Shown piece after piece: positions 43,908 through 51,449 of a stretch of DNA of 64,000 nucleotides. Position 1 is the first letter of the stretch. Every line of letters starts with the position of its first letter. The notes under the pieces are model-generated. The model was given only the letters and a program-made list of their open reading frames with translations. It was not told where the DNA came from and ran no database searches. Origin of the DNA: Chryseobacterium sp. VAUSW3 (GTDB lineage Bacteria; Bacteroidota; Bacteroidia; Flavobacteriales; Weeksellaceae); contig NZ_NIUY01000003.1 in assembly GCF_002205795.1 (NCBI RefSeq), positions 238,834 through 302,833 of the forward strand, given 5' to 3'. The position numbers were made by a program, and so were the translations under genes.

Positions 43908-43976
43908 TTATTCCTCCCCGGAATGTGAAATCACACCCGAAATAATATTTGAAGAAATAATAATTGAATTGTACAT
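43908..43976 (-). CDS. ilv leader peptide 1 (isoleucine-rich)
   Basis: A 22-codon ORF starting 12 nt after the predicted transcript start. Isoleucine occupies positions 5, 6, 7, 11, 12 and 16, with valine at 15 (segments NSIIISSNIIS and GVIS). It ends TAA at 43908. The codons near the end (TCC GGG GAG GAA) contain the GGGAGG arm that can disrupt terminator 1. A ribosome reaching the stop would cover it; one stalled at the isoleucine codons would not. It is the first of two successive leader peptides. Confidence 0.82.
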   Translation of the reverse strand: MYNSIIISSNIISGVISHSGEE

Positions 43977-43994
43977 TTTCTTTGTTTTGTGATG

Positions 43995-44025
43995 CAAACC
44001 TAACTCGTAATTTTTAAACCAGCAA
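43995..44025 (-). promoter_or_regulatory. ilv operon promoter
   Basis: On the minus strand, TTG (44025-44023), a 20-nt spacer and TAGGTTTG (44002-43995) match the Bacteroidota consensus exactly. The start would be near 43988, so both leader peptides are in the transcript. A second -7-like TATATTTG (43888-43881) lies between the two attenuators. The remaining upstream sequence to 44172 is A/T-rich with nothing recognised. Confidence 0.8.
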
Positions 44026-44172
44026 ATTTTTCAGCGTTTTTTTTAATTAAAATTTTCATTGCAATTAAAAATTATAAAAGACTATTTGATGAATTGATGA
44101 AGTAAAAACCTTGTAAATCTCTACTATTGAAGCATATTTCTTTTTTTAAGATTTAAAATTTATCCCCCGCGT

Positions 44173-44214
44173 CCGCACGAAATGAAATTCGACGAAGTCA
44201 ATCCTTTCGTGTGG
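44173..44214 (+). repeat. REP-like palindrome, left copy
   Basis: A 42-bp unit whose ends pair with each other (CCGCACGAAA with TTTCGTGTGG, 10 bp with one G-T pair) and whose middle contains TTCGACGAA. It is a perfect inverted copy of 44854-44895 on the other side of the transposase remnant. Confidence 0.88.
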
Positions 44215-44281
44215 CCATTGCAATAAAGCCATTTTTTTAGTTCATTAAATTATTTTTATCTTTATTAAAGAATGATTTAAT

Positions 44282-44848
44282 ATGAGCAGAAATTACAAAT
44301 TTCTAAACCCTGAAGGTTTATATTTTATCAGTTTTGCTGCGGTGGGATGGCTTGATGTGTTTACACGGAATGAGTATAAAGATTTATTTTTGGATAGTCT
44401 AAGATTTTGTCAAAAAGAAAAAGGGTTGGAAATCCATGCCTGGTGTATCATGTCCAGCCATGTTCACTTGGTTTTCAGGAGTATAAAAGGACAAAAGCCA
44501 GAATTGCTGATTGGTGATTTGAAAAGGTTTACCAGTAGAGCTATTGTTAAAGCCATTGGAGAAAATCCGAGAGAAAGCAGGAAAGAGTTTCTATTGGATT
44601 TCTTTCGAAAAGAAGCAGCAAAAAGTTCAAACGTAACCCATTATCAGTTTTGGTGACATGATAATAAACCGATCGAACTGTGGAGCAACAAGGTAATTAA
44701 ACAAAAAATAGATTACGTGCACCAAAACCCTGTGGAAGCTGGTTTGGTTTATAAAGCAGAAGAATATATTTACAGCAGTGCAAGAGATTATGCTGATGAA
44801 AAAGGACTTTTAGATGATATTGAAGTATTTAGAACGTTTGATTTTTAA
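44282..44848 (+). pseudogene. REP-associated tyrosine transposase (RAYT, Y1/HUH), broken by in-frame stop
   Basis: The reading frame gives 188 codons of a Y1 transposase, but codon 125 is TGA (44654-44656), directly after YQFW, where relatives usually have Gln. Before the stop is the HUH motif, HAWCIMSSHVHLVF, with H60 and H62. After it the frame continues cleanly with LWSNKVIKQKIDYVHQNPVEAGLV, where Tyr145 is the probable DNA-cleaving residue, to TAA at 44848. The 124-residue product thus lacks the catalytic tyrosine. The clean downstream frame suggests the mutation is recent. It is flanked by perfect 42-bp inverted REP copies. Confidence 0.88.
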
Positions 44849-44853
44849 TGTGA

Positions 44854-44895
44854 CCACACGAAAGGATTGACTTCGTCGAATTTCATTTCGTGCGG
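44854..44895 (+). repeat. REP-like palindrome, right copy (inverted)
   Basis: The exact reverse complement of 44173-44214 over all 42 bases. The pair brackets the transposase remnant 68 nt upstream of its start and 5 nt after its final stop. Confidence 0.88.
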
Positions 44896-44951
44896 CAGCG
44901 AGGAGGCTCAGTCTGAAATAATGTCACAAACAGTATCAAATCAATTACAAG

Positions 44952-45413
44952 ATGCCGCAAAAAAATAAAACCATCATTGAACTGTTTAATGAAAACAAGG
45001 AAAAAATTGCAACGTATTTAATAATATTGTTTGTCTTAATTGTTATAATAAGAGGCTATTATATTAAAAATTTCATTCATCCAAAGCTAGATAAAAATAC
45101 AATCTATTCAGGGGCAATTTTAAAAGATTTTAGTTATTTTAAGGGAGGAAGAAGTATAAATTATACATTTATTTGGAAAGGAAATATATACAAAGGTAAT
45201 ACTACAGACGGTCTTTATAATACCACAAAATCAGATATTGGTAAAAAATTTGTTGTAAAGATAAATTCTAAAGAACCTGATTATTCTAAGATACTCACAA
45301 ATTATAGATTATCAGATTCATTAATATTACCAGAGGAGGGGTGGCAAAAAATAGAAGATGTTCCATACATTCTAAATGCCAACGAAAAAGAAAGTATGTG
45401 GCCAAGAGAGTGA
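44952..45413 (+). CDS. Single-pass membrane protein of unknown function
   Basis: A 153-residue protein with one hydrophobic helix (TYLIILFVLIVIIRGYYI, about 21-38). A beta-rich C-terminal domain follows with SGAILKDFSYFKGGRSINYTFIWKGN and a KFVVKINSKEPDYSKIL segment, in the style of DUF3592-type small envelope proteins. I do not recognise the family. It is more A/T-rich than its neighbours and follows the right REP copy by 56 nt, so it may be part of an acquired or variable spot. Confidence 0.6.
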   Translation: MPQKNKTIIELFNENKEKIATYLIILFVLIVIIRGYYIKNFIHPKLDKNTIYSGAILKDFSYFKGGRSINYTFIWKGNIYKGNTTDGLYNTTKSDIGKKFVVKINSKEPDYSKILTNYRLSDSLILPEEGWQKIEDVPYILNANEKESMWPRE

Positions 45414-45458
45414 TCCCCGCTCTATAAAGGTTGTAACTTCGTAGCAGATAAATAAAGC

Positions 45459-45490
45459 AAAACGCTAAATGTAAAATGTTAGCGTTTTTA
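45459..45490 (+). terminator. Terminator after the membrane protein gene
   Basis: The stem AAAACGCTAA/TTAGCGTTTT around a 10-nt loop, followed by TTTATG; about 50 nt past the stop codon at 45413. Confidence 0.7.
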
Positions 45491-45652
45491 TGTATGTAGC
45501 AAAGGTTTTATAAAAGGTTTTCGTTTTTCAGGATTTCTGTGATGTGTAATCTTTACCAAAAACCGGAACGAAAATATGTAGAGTGTTTTTTAATTCAGGA
45601 AAAATTAAATCGAACTAAAAAAACTCAACCGTACTTTAACAGTCATAAACAA

Positions 45653-45684
45653 ACAAAACGCCCCGGATTCCGGAGCGTTTTGTT
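45653..45684. terminator. Terminator of the alkaline phosphatase gene
   Basis: CAAAACGCCCCGG and CCGGAGCGTTTTG pair around ATT with one mismatch. On the minus strand T-rich GTTTGTTTATG follows. It lies 19 nt past the stop of the minus-strand phosphatase. The 45491-45652 stretch between the two terminators holds nothing recognisable. Confidence 0.7.
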
Positions 45685-45702
45685 TTTCTATGTATGTAAC
45701 CC

Positions 45703-47112
45703 TTAAAATTTATTTTCAACTTCTGCGGCTTTCAGAAGGAAGGTGTGCATATCGGTGTTTTTCATAAAAGACTTCATCTTTTCGCTTCCCGGCCCAAACA
45801 TGGCAAGCTCGGTATAGTCGGCCGAATGGTCCATGCTGATCCAGCCCACGGAAGTATGCTCCTGCTGGATTTGCGACAGCAGTTTGAAAGGCAGATGTCG
45901 AGGGTTGTACACGCCGTCTTCCATTTTTGCTTTGGCGTAATAAGATTGGATTTCTTTTGCCTGGTCTTCCGTAATCGAAATTCCGGCATTCGCCTGTGCA
46001 ATTCTGTTTTTAATGGTGCTGATGCTGTCGGTGGCATTAATTCCCTGAAGAATCCATTCGTTGGTTTGTGAAAACTGCTGGATTCTGTCGAAATTGCTGT
46101 TCACGTTTTTGCCGTAGATAAGTCCCGGGTTGGCGTTTCCGTGATCGGAAGTGAGAACCACCAGGGTGTTGCCGTCCTTCTTGGCAAAGTCCATCGCTGT
46201 TTTCACGGCGTCGTCAAAAGCCAGCTGGTCATAAAGAAGTGCAGAAATATCGTTTCCATGCGCAGCCCAGTCCACTTTTCCGGCTTCCACCTGCATCACG
46301 AACCCGTTTTTGTGGTCTTTCATCTGGCTGATCGCTCTGGAGGTCATTTCCGCTAAAGTCGGAATATTGTTTTTCATAAAACTGCTGCTGTTCCGGTCGG
46401 CAGTATAGGGTAGGCCGTCTTCATCAAAGGTTGCAATAAGCGGTTTGTTTTGCGGTGCGGCATTCATTTCAGTTTTATTCCGCGCTACCGAATACCCTTT
46501 GTTCCTGAAAACAGCGTACATGTCCTTTTTGTCTTTCCGCTGTGCCGCATCAAAGTATTTGTGTCCGCCGCCCATGATCACATCAAACCCCAGTTCCGAA
46601 TATATGGCGGCGATTTCTTCCTGGGAATTACGGCTTTTGGTATATACCGAAAACCCTGCCGGTGTCGCGTGGGTAACGGGAACAGTGGTCACTAACCCCA
46701 CTTTTTTTCCTGCTTTTTTAAATTTCTGCAGAATAGGCAGGTGTTCTTCCCCGTTCGCACCGATATTCAGGCTGCCGTTGTTTACCCGGTGGCCGCCTCC
46801 CCATGAGGAACTGGCTGCAGCCGAATCGGTAACGATAGAGCTGGCAGAAGCCATATCCATCACTCCTCTCTGTACAAGATTTTCTTCATAAAGAGAAATC
46901 CAGTGCGAAGGTCTTCCCAGTTTACGTCGGCTGTATAAATCGGCCATGTGCAGCGTGCCAGAGCTCATCCCGTCGCTCACCATAAAGATAATATTCTTTG
47001 CCTTTTTGCCCCCAAATTCTTCCTTGAAGATATTGGCTTTGGCTGAAAAAGGTGTCAAAAGCAGTCCGCCTAACGCAAGCGAGCCGCCTTTCAATAATTC
47101 CCGTCTTTTCAT
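45703..47112 (-). CDS. Alkaline phosphatase (PhoA-type), Tat-exported
   Basis: A 469-residue alkaline phosphatase of the PhoA superfamily. The N-terminus MKRRELLKGGSLALGG is a twin-arginine signal, unlike the Sec signal of most PhoA. Metal ligands and nucleophile: VSDGMSSG with Asp47, TDSAAASS with Ser97 as nucleophile, VEAGKVDWAAHGND and TSDHGN, and a final MDHSADYTEL. It hydrolyses phosphate monoesters in the periplasm. The ATG at 47112 is preferred over a frame start at 47154. It is divergent from a second phosphatase gene of a different type. Confidence 0.9.
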   Translation of the reverse strand: MKRRELLKGGSLALGGLLLTPFSAKANIFKEEFGGKKAKNIIFMVSDGMSSGTLHMADLYSRRKLGRPSHWISLYEENLVQRGVMDMASASSIVTDSAAASSSWGGGHRVNNGSLNIGANGEEHLPILQKFKKAGKKVGLVTTVPVTHATPAGFSVYTKSRNSQEEIAAIYSELGFDVIMGGGHKYFDAAQRKDKKDMYAVFRNKGYSVARNKTEMNAAPQNKPLIATFDEDGLPYTADRNSSSFMKNNIPTLAEMTSRAISQMKDHKNGFVMQVEAGKVDWAAHGNDISALLYDQLAFDDAVKTAMDFAKKDGNTLVVLTSDHGNANPGLIYGKNVNSNFDRIQQFSQTNEWILQGINATDSISTIKNRIAQANAGISITEDQAKEIQSYYAKAKMEDGVYNPRHLPFKLLSQIQQEHTSVGWISMDHSADYTELAMFGPGSEKMKSFMKNTDMHTFLLKAAEVENKF

Positions 47113-47173
47113 TAATCCTATTTTTTTCAAATTTAAACAAAGAAGTATTAACAAAGCATGAATTTTTAAAAAT

Positions 47174-47207
47174 TTGGGTTAACCCTTTGTAATTTCCTTT
47201 AAATTTG
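47174..47207 (+). promoter_or_regulatory. Probable promoter of the PafA-like gene
   Basis: TTG (47174-47176), a 23-nt spacer and TAAATTTG (47200-47207). The spacer is at the long end of the range. The ATG lies 22 nt further on. Confidence 0.55.
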
Positions 47208-47229
47208 CAGTGATAAAAACTTTGATAAA

Positions 47230-48876
47230 ATGTCCGGAAAAATTAAAATTCTGTTTTTCGTGTTCCTGTCTGTTTTCAGCATGAAGGCACAGAGAAATCA
47301 ATCATCCACCACACCCAAACCCAAACTGGTGGTAGGAATTGTGGTAGACCAGATGCGGTGGGATTTCCTCTACCGCTACGAAAGCAAATATGGAAGCGGC
47401 GGCTTCAGGCGGCTCCTACACCAGGGGTATAGCCTCAGTAATGTGATGATCGATTATGTTCCTACGGTAACCGCACTGGGTCACACTTCTATTTACACAG
47501 GCTCGGTTCCCTCTATCCATGGGATTGCCGGTAACGACTGGACAGACCGCGAAACCGGCAAAAACGTATATTGCACGACCGATGCATCGGTAAAGGGAAT
47601 CAGTGCCAGTTCAGAAAAAATCGGGGCGCACTCGCCGCACAATCTCTGGAGCACGACGATTACGGATCAGCTCGGAATGGCTACCAATTTCCGGTCGAAA
47701 GTGGTGGGAGTATCGCTCAAAGACCGGGCTTCCATTCTGCCAGCCGGACATAATCCTACCGGAGCTTTCTGGTTTGATGAAGGTACAGGGAATTTTGTAA
47801 CCAGTTCCTATTATATGAACGAGTTGCCGCAATGGCTGAAGAACTTCAATGCGCAGAATTGGGGAGAAAAACTGGTAGCCAACGGCTGGACTACTTCACT
47901 GCCCATCGCCCAATACACCGAAAGTACGGCTGACGATGTTCCGTGGGAACAGCTTTTGGGAAGTGCAAAAAACCCGACCTTTCCTTACAATAACCTGGCA
48001 GCAGATTATGCTGCAAAGAAAGGAATCATCAGAACTACACCGTTCGGAAATTCATTGACGCTAAAAGTTGCTGAGGCTGCACTCGACGGTTACCAGATGG
48101 GCCGTAATACAGAAACGGATTTTCTTGCTATTAATATTGCCTCTACCGATTATGTCGGACATTCTTTCGGCCCGAATTCTATTGAAGTTCAGGACACCTA
48201 TTTAAAACTTGATAAAGACCTGGAACAGTTTTTTAATATGCTCGATAAAAAAGTGGGCAAAGACAATTACCTCGTGTTCCTTTCTGCAGATCACGGCGCG
48301 GCCAATGCTTTAGGATATATGCAGGCGAACAAAATGCTTACCGGACTTTTTGATGAAGGACTTCAGAAAAATCTTGAAGAAGAACTTAAAGTTAAATTCA
48401 GTCAGGAAAAACTGATCTGGGCAATCGATAATTACCAGGTTTATCTGAATCACAAACTCATCCGTGAGAACAATCTGGATGCTGATGCAATTAAGCAACA
48501 ACTGCTGTCTTATCTGAATAAAGATTCCCGTGTGCTGTATGCTGTAGATTTGGCTAAGGTTGGCTCTTCAGCTATCCCCGAACCCATTAAATCAAGAATC
48601 ATCAATGGATACAACTGGCAGCGAAGCGGTGACATCCAGATTATTTCGCACGATGGAATGTTGCCAAACTATGCCAAGAAAGGAACCACTCACAGTGTAT
48701 GGAATTCTTACGACGCTCATATTCCGCTGATTTTTATGGGGAAAGGAATTAAAAAAGGAGCGAGCGCCAAAGCTTATCACATGACGGATATTGCACCAAC
48801 TTTGGCTCAGATTTTAAAAATCGAAAACCCAAGCGGAAATATCGGTAATCCTATTACTGAGGTTTTGGGAGAATAG
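47230..48876 (+). CDS. pafA: PafA-like alkaline phosphatase (phosphate-insensitive type)
   Basis: A 548-residue phosphatase very similar in motif spacing to Elizabethkingia PafA. Thr79 in YVPTVTALGHTSI is the nucleophile; an Asn at 102 (AGNDW) and Lys/Arg in GVSLKDRASILPAGH (near 162-167) contact the phosphate; zinc ligands lie in VDQMRWD (D40), STDYVGHSFGP, SADHGAANALG and GTTHSVWN. A Sec signal peptide ends near MKAQ. PafA differs from PhoA by being active when phosphate is high. The two unrelated phosphatases share a 117-nt divergent promoter region. Confidence 0.92.
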   Translation: MSGKIKILFFVFLSVFSMKAQRNQSSTTPKPKLVVGIVVDQMRWDFLYRYESKYGSGGFRRLLHQGYSLSNVMIDYVPTVTALGHTSIYTGSVPSIHGIAGNDWTDRETGKNVYCTTDASVKGISASSEKIGAHSPHNLWSTTITDQLGMATNFRSKVVGVSLKDRASILPAGHNPTGAFWFDEGTGNFVTSSYYMNELPQWLKNFNAQNWGEKLVANGWTTSLPIAQYTESTADDVPWEQLLGSAKNPTFPYNNLAADYAAKKGIIRTTPFGNSLTLKVAEAALDGYQMGRNTETDFLAINIASTDYVGHSFGPNSIEVQDTYLKLDKDLEQFFNMLDKKVGKDNYLVFLSADHGAANALGYMQANKMLTGLFDEGLQKNLEEELKVKFSQEKLIWAIDNYQVYLNHKLIRENNLDADAIKQQLLSYLNKDSRVLYAVDLAKVGSSAIPEPIKSRIINGYNWQRSGDIQIISHDGMLPNYAKKGTTHSVWNSYDAHIPLIFMGKGIKKGASAKAYHMTDIAPTLAQILKIENPSGNIGNPITEVLGE

Positions 48877-48912
48877 ATTTTAAGACTAAGGAATAAAAAT
48901 TATGAAAAGTGA

Positions 48913-48949
48913 AAAGTTTCGCGCGCCGCAGGCGCGCGAAACTTTTTTT
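48913..48949 (+). terminator. Very stable GC-rich terminator after pafA
   Basis: GTTTCGCGCGCC and GGCGCGCGAAAC pair perfectly around GCA, extended by AAAA/TTTT, and are followed by seven T. The stem is far richer in GC than its surroundings. Confidence 0.9.
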
Positions 48950-49074
48950 ATTATACAATCTGCTGTCTGAATATTAATTGTCGATTCGTCAGTTCAATCC
49001 CTTAAATCTGCGGGAAAAATTTTTCAGTTTAAACCCACGGTAACCGTTTCCACTTACTCAATGACTTTCGTTCA

Positions 49075-49101
49075 TAAAAAAACTGCCCTAAAGCAGTTTT
49101 C
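49075..49101 (-). terminator. Terminator of the DUF4136 lipoprotein gene
   Basis: On the minus strand, AAAACTGC/GCAGTTTT around TTTAGG, followed by T-rich sequence, 20 nt past the stop. Confidence 0.75.
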
Positions 49102-49120
49102 TGTGTATAAAGAATTTGTG

Positions 49121-49654
49121 TTATTTCCCTTTCTGTGGCGGATAGTTCGCCATAATTTCTGCAACGATTTCCGGAATCTGTTTCTGTTTTGCCTTCGGTG
49201 AATCTACGGAAATTCCGCTGCCGATTCCCTGCCAAACCAGTTTCTGGGTTCTGGCATCAATCAGATCCAGGATCAGTGCGCCCTGATTGTAATTGGATGT
49301 CCAGGTTCTGTTCATGCCTACACCCCAACCGAAAGGTCCGCCCCAGCCATACATGCCGTACGGTCTTGAACTCTGTACATCCTGAATTTTCTTGTGATTG
49401 GCTTTTACATTTACAATTAAATCGGGATTATCACTTACGCTCAGGCCTTTGGTCTGTAACTGTCGGGAGACTTCGTTCAGTACGCGGTCTTTATCGATAT
49501 CGTTCAGTTTCAGGTCGTCAATTCTTAATTTATACGTTTTATACTCGTTAAAGTTTGCAGTTTCTGCATAATCAGATCTCACGTTGAAAGGACTGCAGGA
49601 GGTAAGTCCCAACGTGGCCGAAGCCAAAAGAAGAAAAATATATTTTTTGCTCAT
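49121..49654 (-). CDS. DUF4136-like lipoprotein
   Basis: A 177-residue lipoprotein: signal with lipobox GLTSC (Cys near 20) followed by SPFNVRSDY. Next comes the DUF4136 pattern: TANFNEYKTYKL, a helix, a glycine/aromatic-rich loop (GMYGWGGPFGWGVGM), then QGALILDLIDARTQKLVWQGIGSG. The family is common in Bacteroidetes envelopes; its function is not known. The ATG at 49654 is preferred over 49699 because it starts the signal peptide. It is 55 nt after the small cysteine-rich gene on the same strand. Confidence 0.85.
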   Translation of the reverse strand: MSKKYIFLLLASATLGLTSCSPFNVRSDYAETANFNEYKTYKLRIDDLKLNDIDKDRVLNEVSRQLQTKGLSVSDNPDLIVNVKANHKKIQDVQSSRPYGMYGWGGPFGWGVGMNRTWTSNYNQGALILDLIDARTQKLVWQGIGSGISVDSPKAKQKQIPEIVAEIMANYPPQKGK

Positions 49655-49709
49655 TCTTTTAAGATTTATTTTTTGGTTTTCGCTAATCGTTGATTTCATC
49701 GCAAATTAT

Positions 49710-49895
<186 letters not shown>

Positions 49896-49931
49896 TTAAA
49901 TCAATAGGGCAGAAAATTTTATCTTTGTCAG

Positions 49932-50264
49932 ATGATAATGGTCTGCCGGTCACTCCTCAAAAATACGAAAATTTCTGCGATCACACTTTTTCCTGTGATT
50001 CTGTTGCGCAGGCACGAAGACCGCTACGATAAAACGCTCATCAATCACGAAAAAATACATCTGCGACAGCAGCTGGAGTTGCTCATCATCTTCTTTTATC
50101 TGTGGTACGTCATCGAATATTATTTCTGGTACTTCCGGCTGAAAGACAGTTTCCTGGCTTATAAGTACATTTCTTTCGAGCGCGAAGCCTTTGCCATGGA
50201 AGATGATCATGATTATCTGAAAACCCGCAAACTCTGGAGTTTCTGGAAATATATAGGAGGTTAA
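49932..50264 (+). CDS. Small membrane protein with HExxH motif
   Basis: A 110-residue protein with INHEKIHLRQQLELL near residues 37-51, an HExxH zinc-site signature, followed at once by a hydrophobic aromatic helix (IIFFYLWYVIEYYFWYF), and then FEREAFAMEDD with a glutamate that could be a third ligand. This layout (HExxH, helix, ExxA) is like minimal gluzincin or M48/M56-type cores. It is a conserved hypothetical in flavobacteria; protease activity is not shown. A -7 box TATCTTTG at 49920-49927 ends five bases before the first ATG (49932), so the mRNA may be nearly leaderless, or ATG 49938 may be used. Confidence 0.65.
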   Translation: MIMVCRSLLKNTKISAITLFPVILLRRHEDRYDKTLINHEKIHLRQQLELLIIFFYLWYVIEYYFWYFRLKDSFLAYKYISFEREAFAMEDDHDYLKTRKLWSFWKYIGG

Positions 50265-50272
50265 TTTCTTTT

Positions 50273-50357
50273 GGGCGCCTTTTCCGGCTTTCACTACTCG
50301 CTTCCCTGCTCCTGCGTCACCGGGAGAGCTCAGACAGGCCGTTCAATCCGGGGCGCG
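50273..50357 (+). repeat. GC-rich intergenic block with inverted ends
   Basis: An 85-bp stretch between GGGCGCCTTTTCCGG and CCGGGGCGCGG, markedly richer in GC than the surrounding A/T-rich spacer, with complementary ends (GCGCC with GGCGC). No frame or RNA family is recognised. It looks like a dispersed palindromic repeat of the kind common between flavobacterial genes. The rest of the 256-nt gap to 50520 holds CCCACATCC-type strings and no gene. Confidence 0.45.
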
Positions 50358-50520
50358 GCATGGTAATAATACAAAATACAGTTTAAAAAATATCTTATCT
50401 TTCATATCCCACATCCAACTTCCCACATCAAGCGCCCAGATATTCATCATCAGCGAAATCCGCGAGATAAAACAGAACACAAAAGATTCCCGTTCCAAAA
50501 TCTTTCCCGAAATTTGCAGC

Positions 50521-51435
50521 ATGACCATTCCTGAAATTTCAATCCCCATCACCGAAATTCCTCTGGAGAAAAATATAAAACTCTTCATCAAAAGAGAAGA
50601 CCTTATTCACGCCGAAATTTCCGGCAATAAATTCTGGAAACTTTTTTACAACATCCACCGTTATCAGCAGCAGGAGCCAAAAAAACCTTTCATCATTACC
50701 TTTGGCGGCGCATTTTCTAACCATATTGCTGCGGTTTCAGCACTGGGAAAGGACCAGGGCATCAAAACGTTGGGCATCATTCGCGGCGATGAACTGCAGG
50801 ACCGGTGGCAGGATAATCCGACTTTAGCATTCGCGCACAGCAACGGGATGGCGTTCCGTTTTGTTACCCGCGCGGAATACAGAAATAGGGAATCTTTAAC
50901 CGAGAATCTTCATAAAGAATTTCCTGACGCTTCCATTATTCCCGAGGGCGGAACCAACATCCTCGCCGTGAAAGGCATACAGCACATGCTGAATGAAGGA
51001 ACAAAAAGTTTTGATTATCTTTGCACCGCAGTGGGTACTGGCGGAACCGTTGCCGGGATCTCGAAATTTGCTGAAGAACACCAGCAGGTTTTAGGGTTCA
51101 AAGCAGTAAACGATCCAACGCTGGAGGATGAGGTTTTTAAGTTATCAGAAAGAAAAAATTTTAAACTTATTGAAGCGCACGATGGGAGTTACGGCAAAAT
51201 AACTGATGAAAATGTCCGTTTTATCAATAATTTTTTAGAATATTACGGAATTCAGTTGGAGCCACTATACACCGGAAAGATGATGAGAAATATTTTCAGA
51301 CTGATAGAAGATGGTTTCTTTCCGGAAAACACCAGAATTCTGGCTTTTCATACCGGCGGACTTCAGGGCATTCCCGGAGCAAACCGGATGCTGGAAGAAC
51401 AGAACAGGCCTTTAATCAAACTGATGAAAAGTTGA
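50521..51435 (+). CDS. ACC deaminase / D-cysteine desulfhydrase family PLP enzyme
   Basis: A 304-residue fold-type II PLP enzyme. The PLP lysine is in EISGNKFWKL near 36-38; the substrate/cofactor loops are TFGGAFSNHIAAVSALG and AVGTGGTVAGI; IIPEGGTN lies near 138. This is the family of 1-aminocyclopropane-1-carboxylate deaminase and D-cysteine desulfhydrase. Flavobacterial members are usually of unknown substrate, with D-cysteine desulfhydrase more likely than true ACC deaminase. The next gene starts about 15 nt after its stop codon. Confidence 0.85.
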   Translation: MTIPEISIPITEIPLEKNIKLFIKREDLIHAEISGNKFWKLFYNIHRYQQQEPKKPFIITFGGAFSNHIAAVSALGKDQGIKTLGIIRGDELQDRWQDNPTLAFAHSNGMAFRFVTRAEYRNRESLTENLHKEFPDASIIPEGGTNILAVKGIQHMLNEGTKSFDYLCTAVGTGGTVAGISKFAEEHQQVLGFKAVNDPTLEDEVFKLSERKNFKLIEAHDGSYGKITDENVRFINNFLEYYGIQLEPLYTGKMMRNIFRLIEDGFFPENTRILAFHTGGLQGIPGANRMLEEQNRPLIKLMKS

Positions 51436-51449
51436 CCAAACAACAGTTT

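Noticed and set aside
44654..44656. TGA in the transposase read as selenocysteine or programmed readthrough
   Set aside because: It stands where homologues usually have Gln, no SECIS-like hairpin was noticed and the protein family has no such use; a nonsense mutation is simpler.
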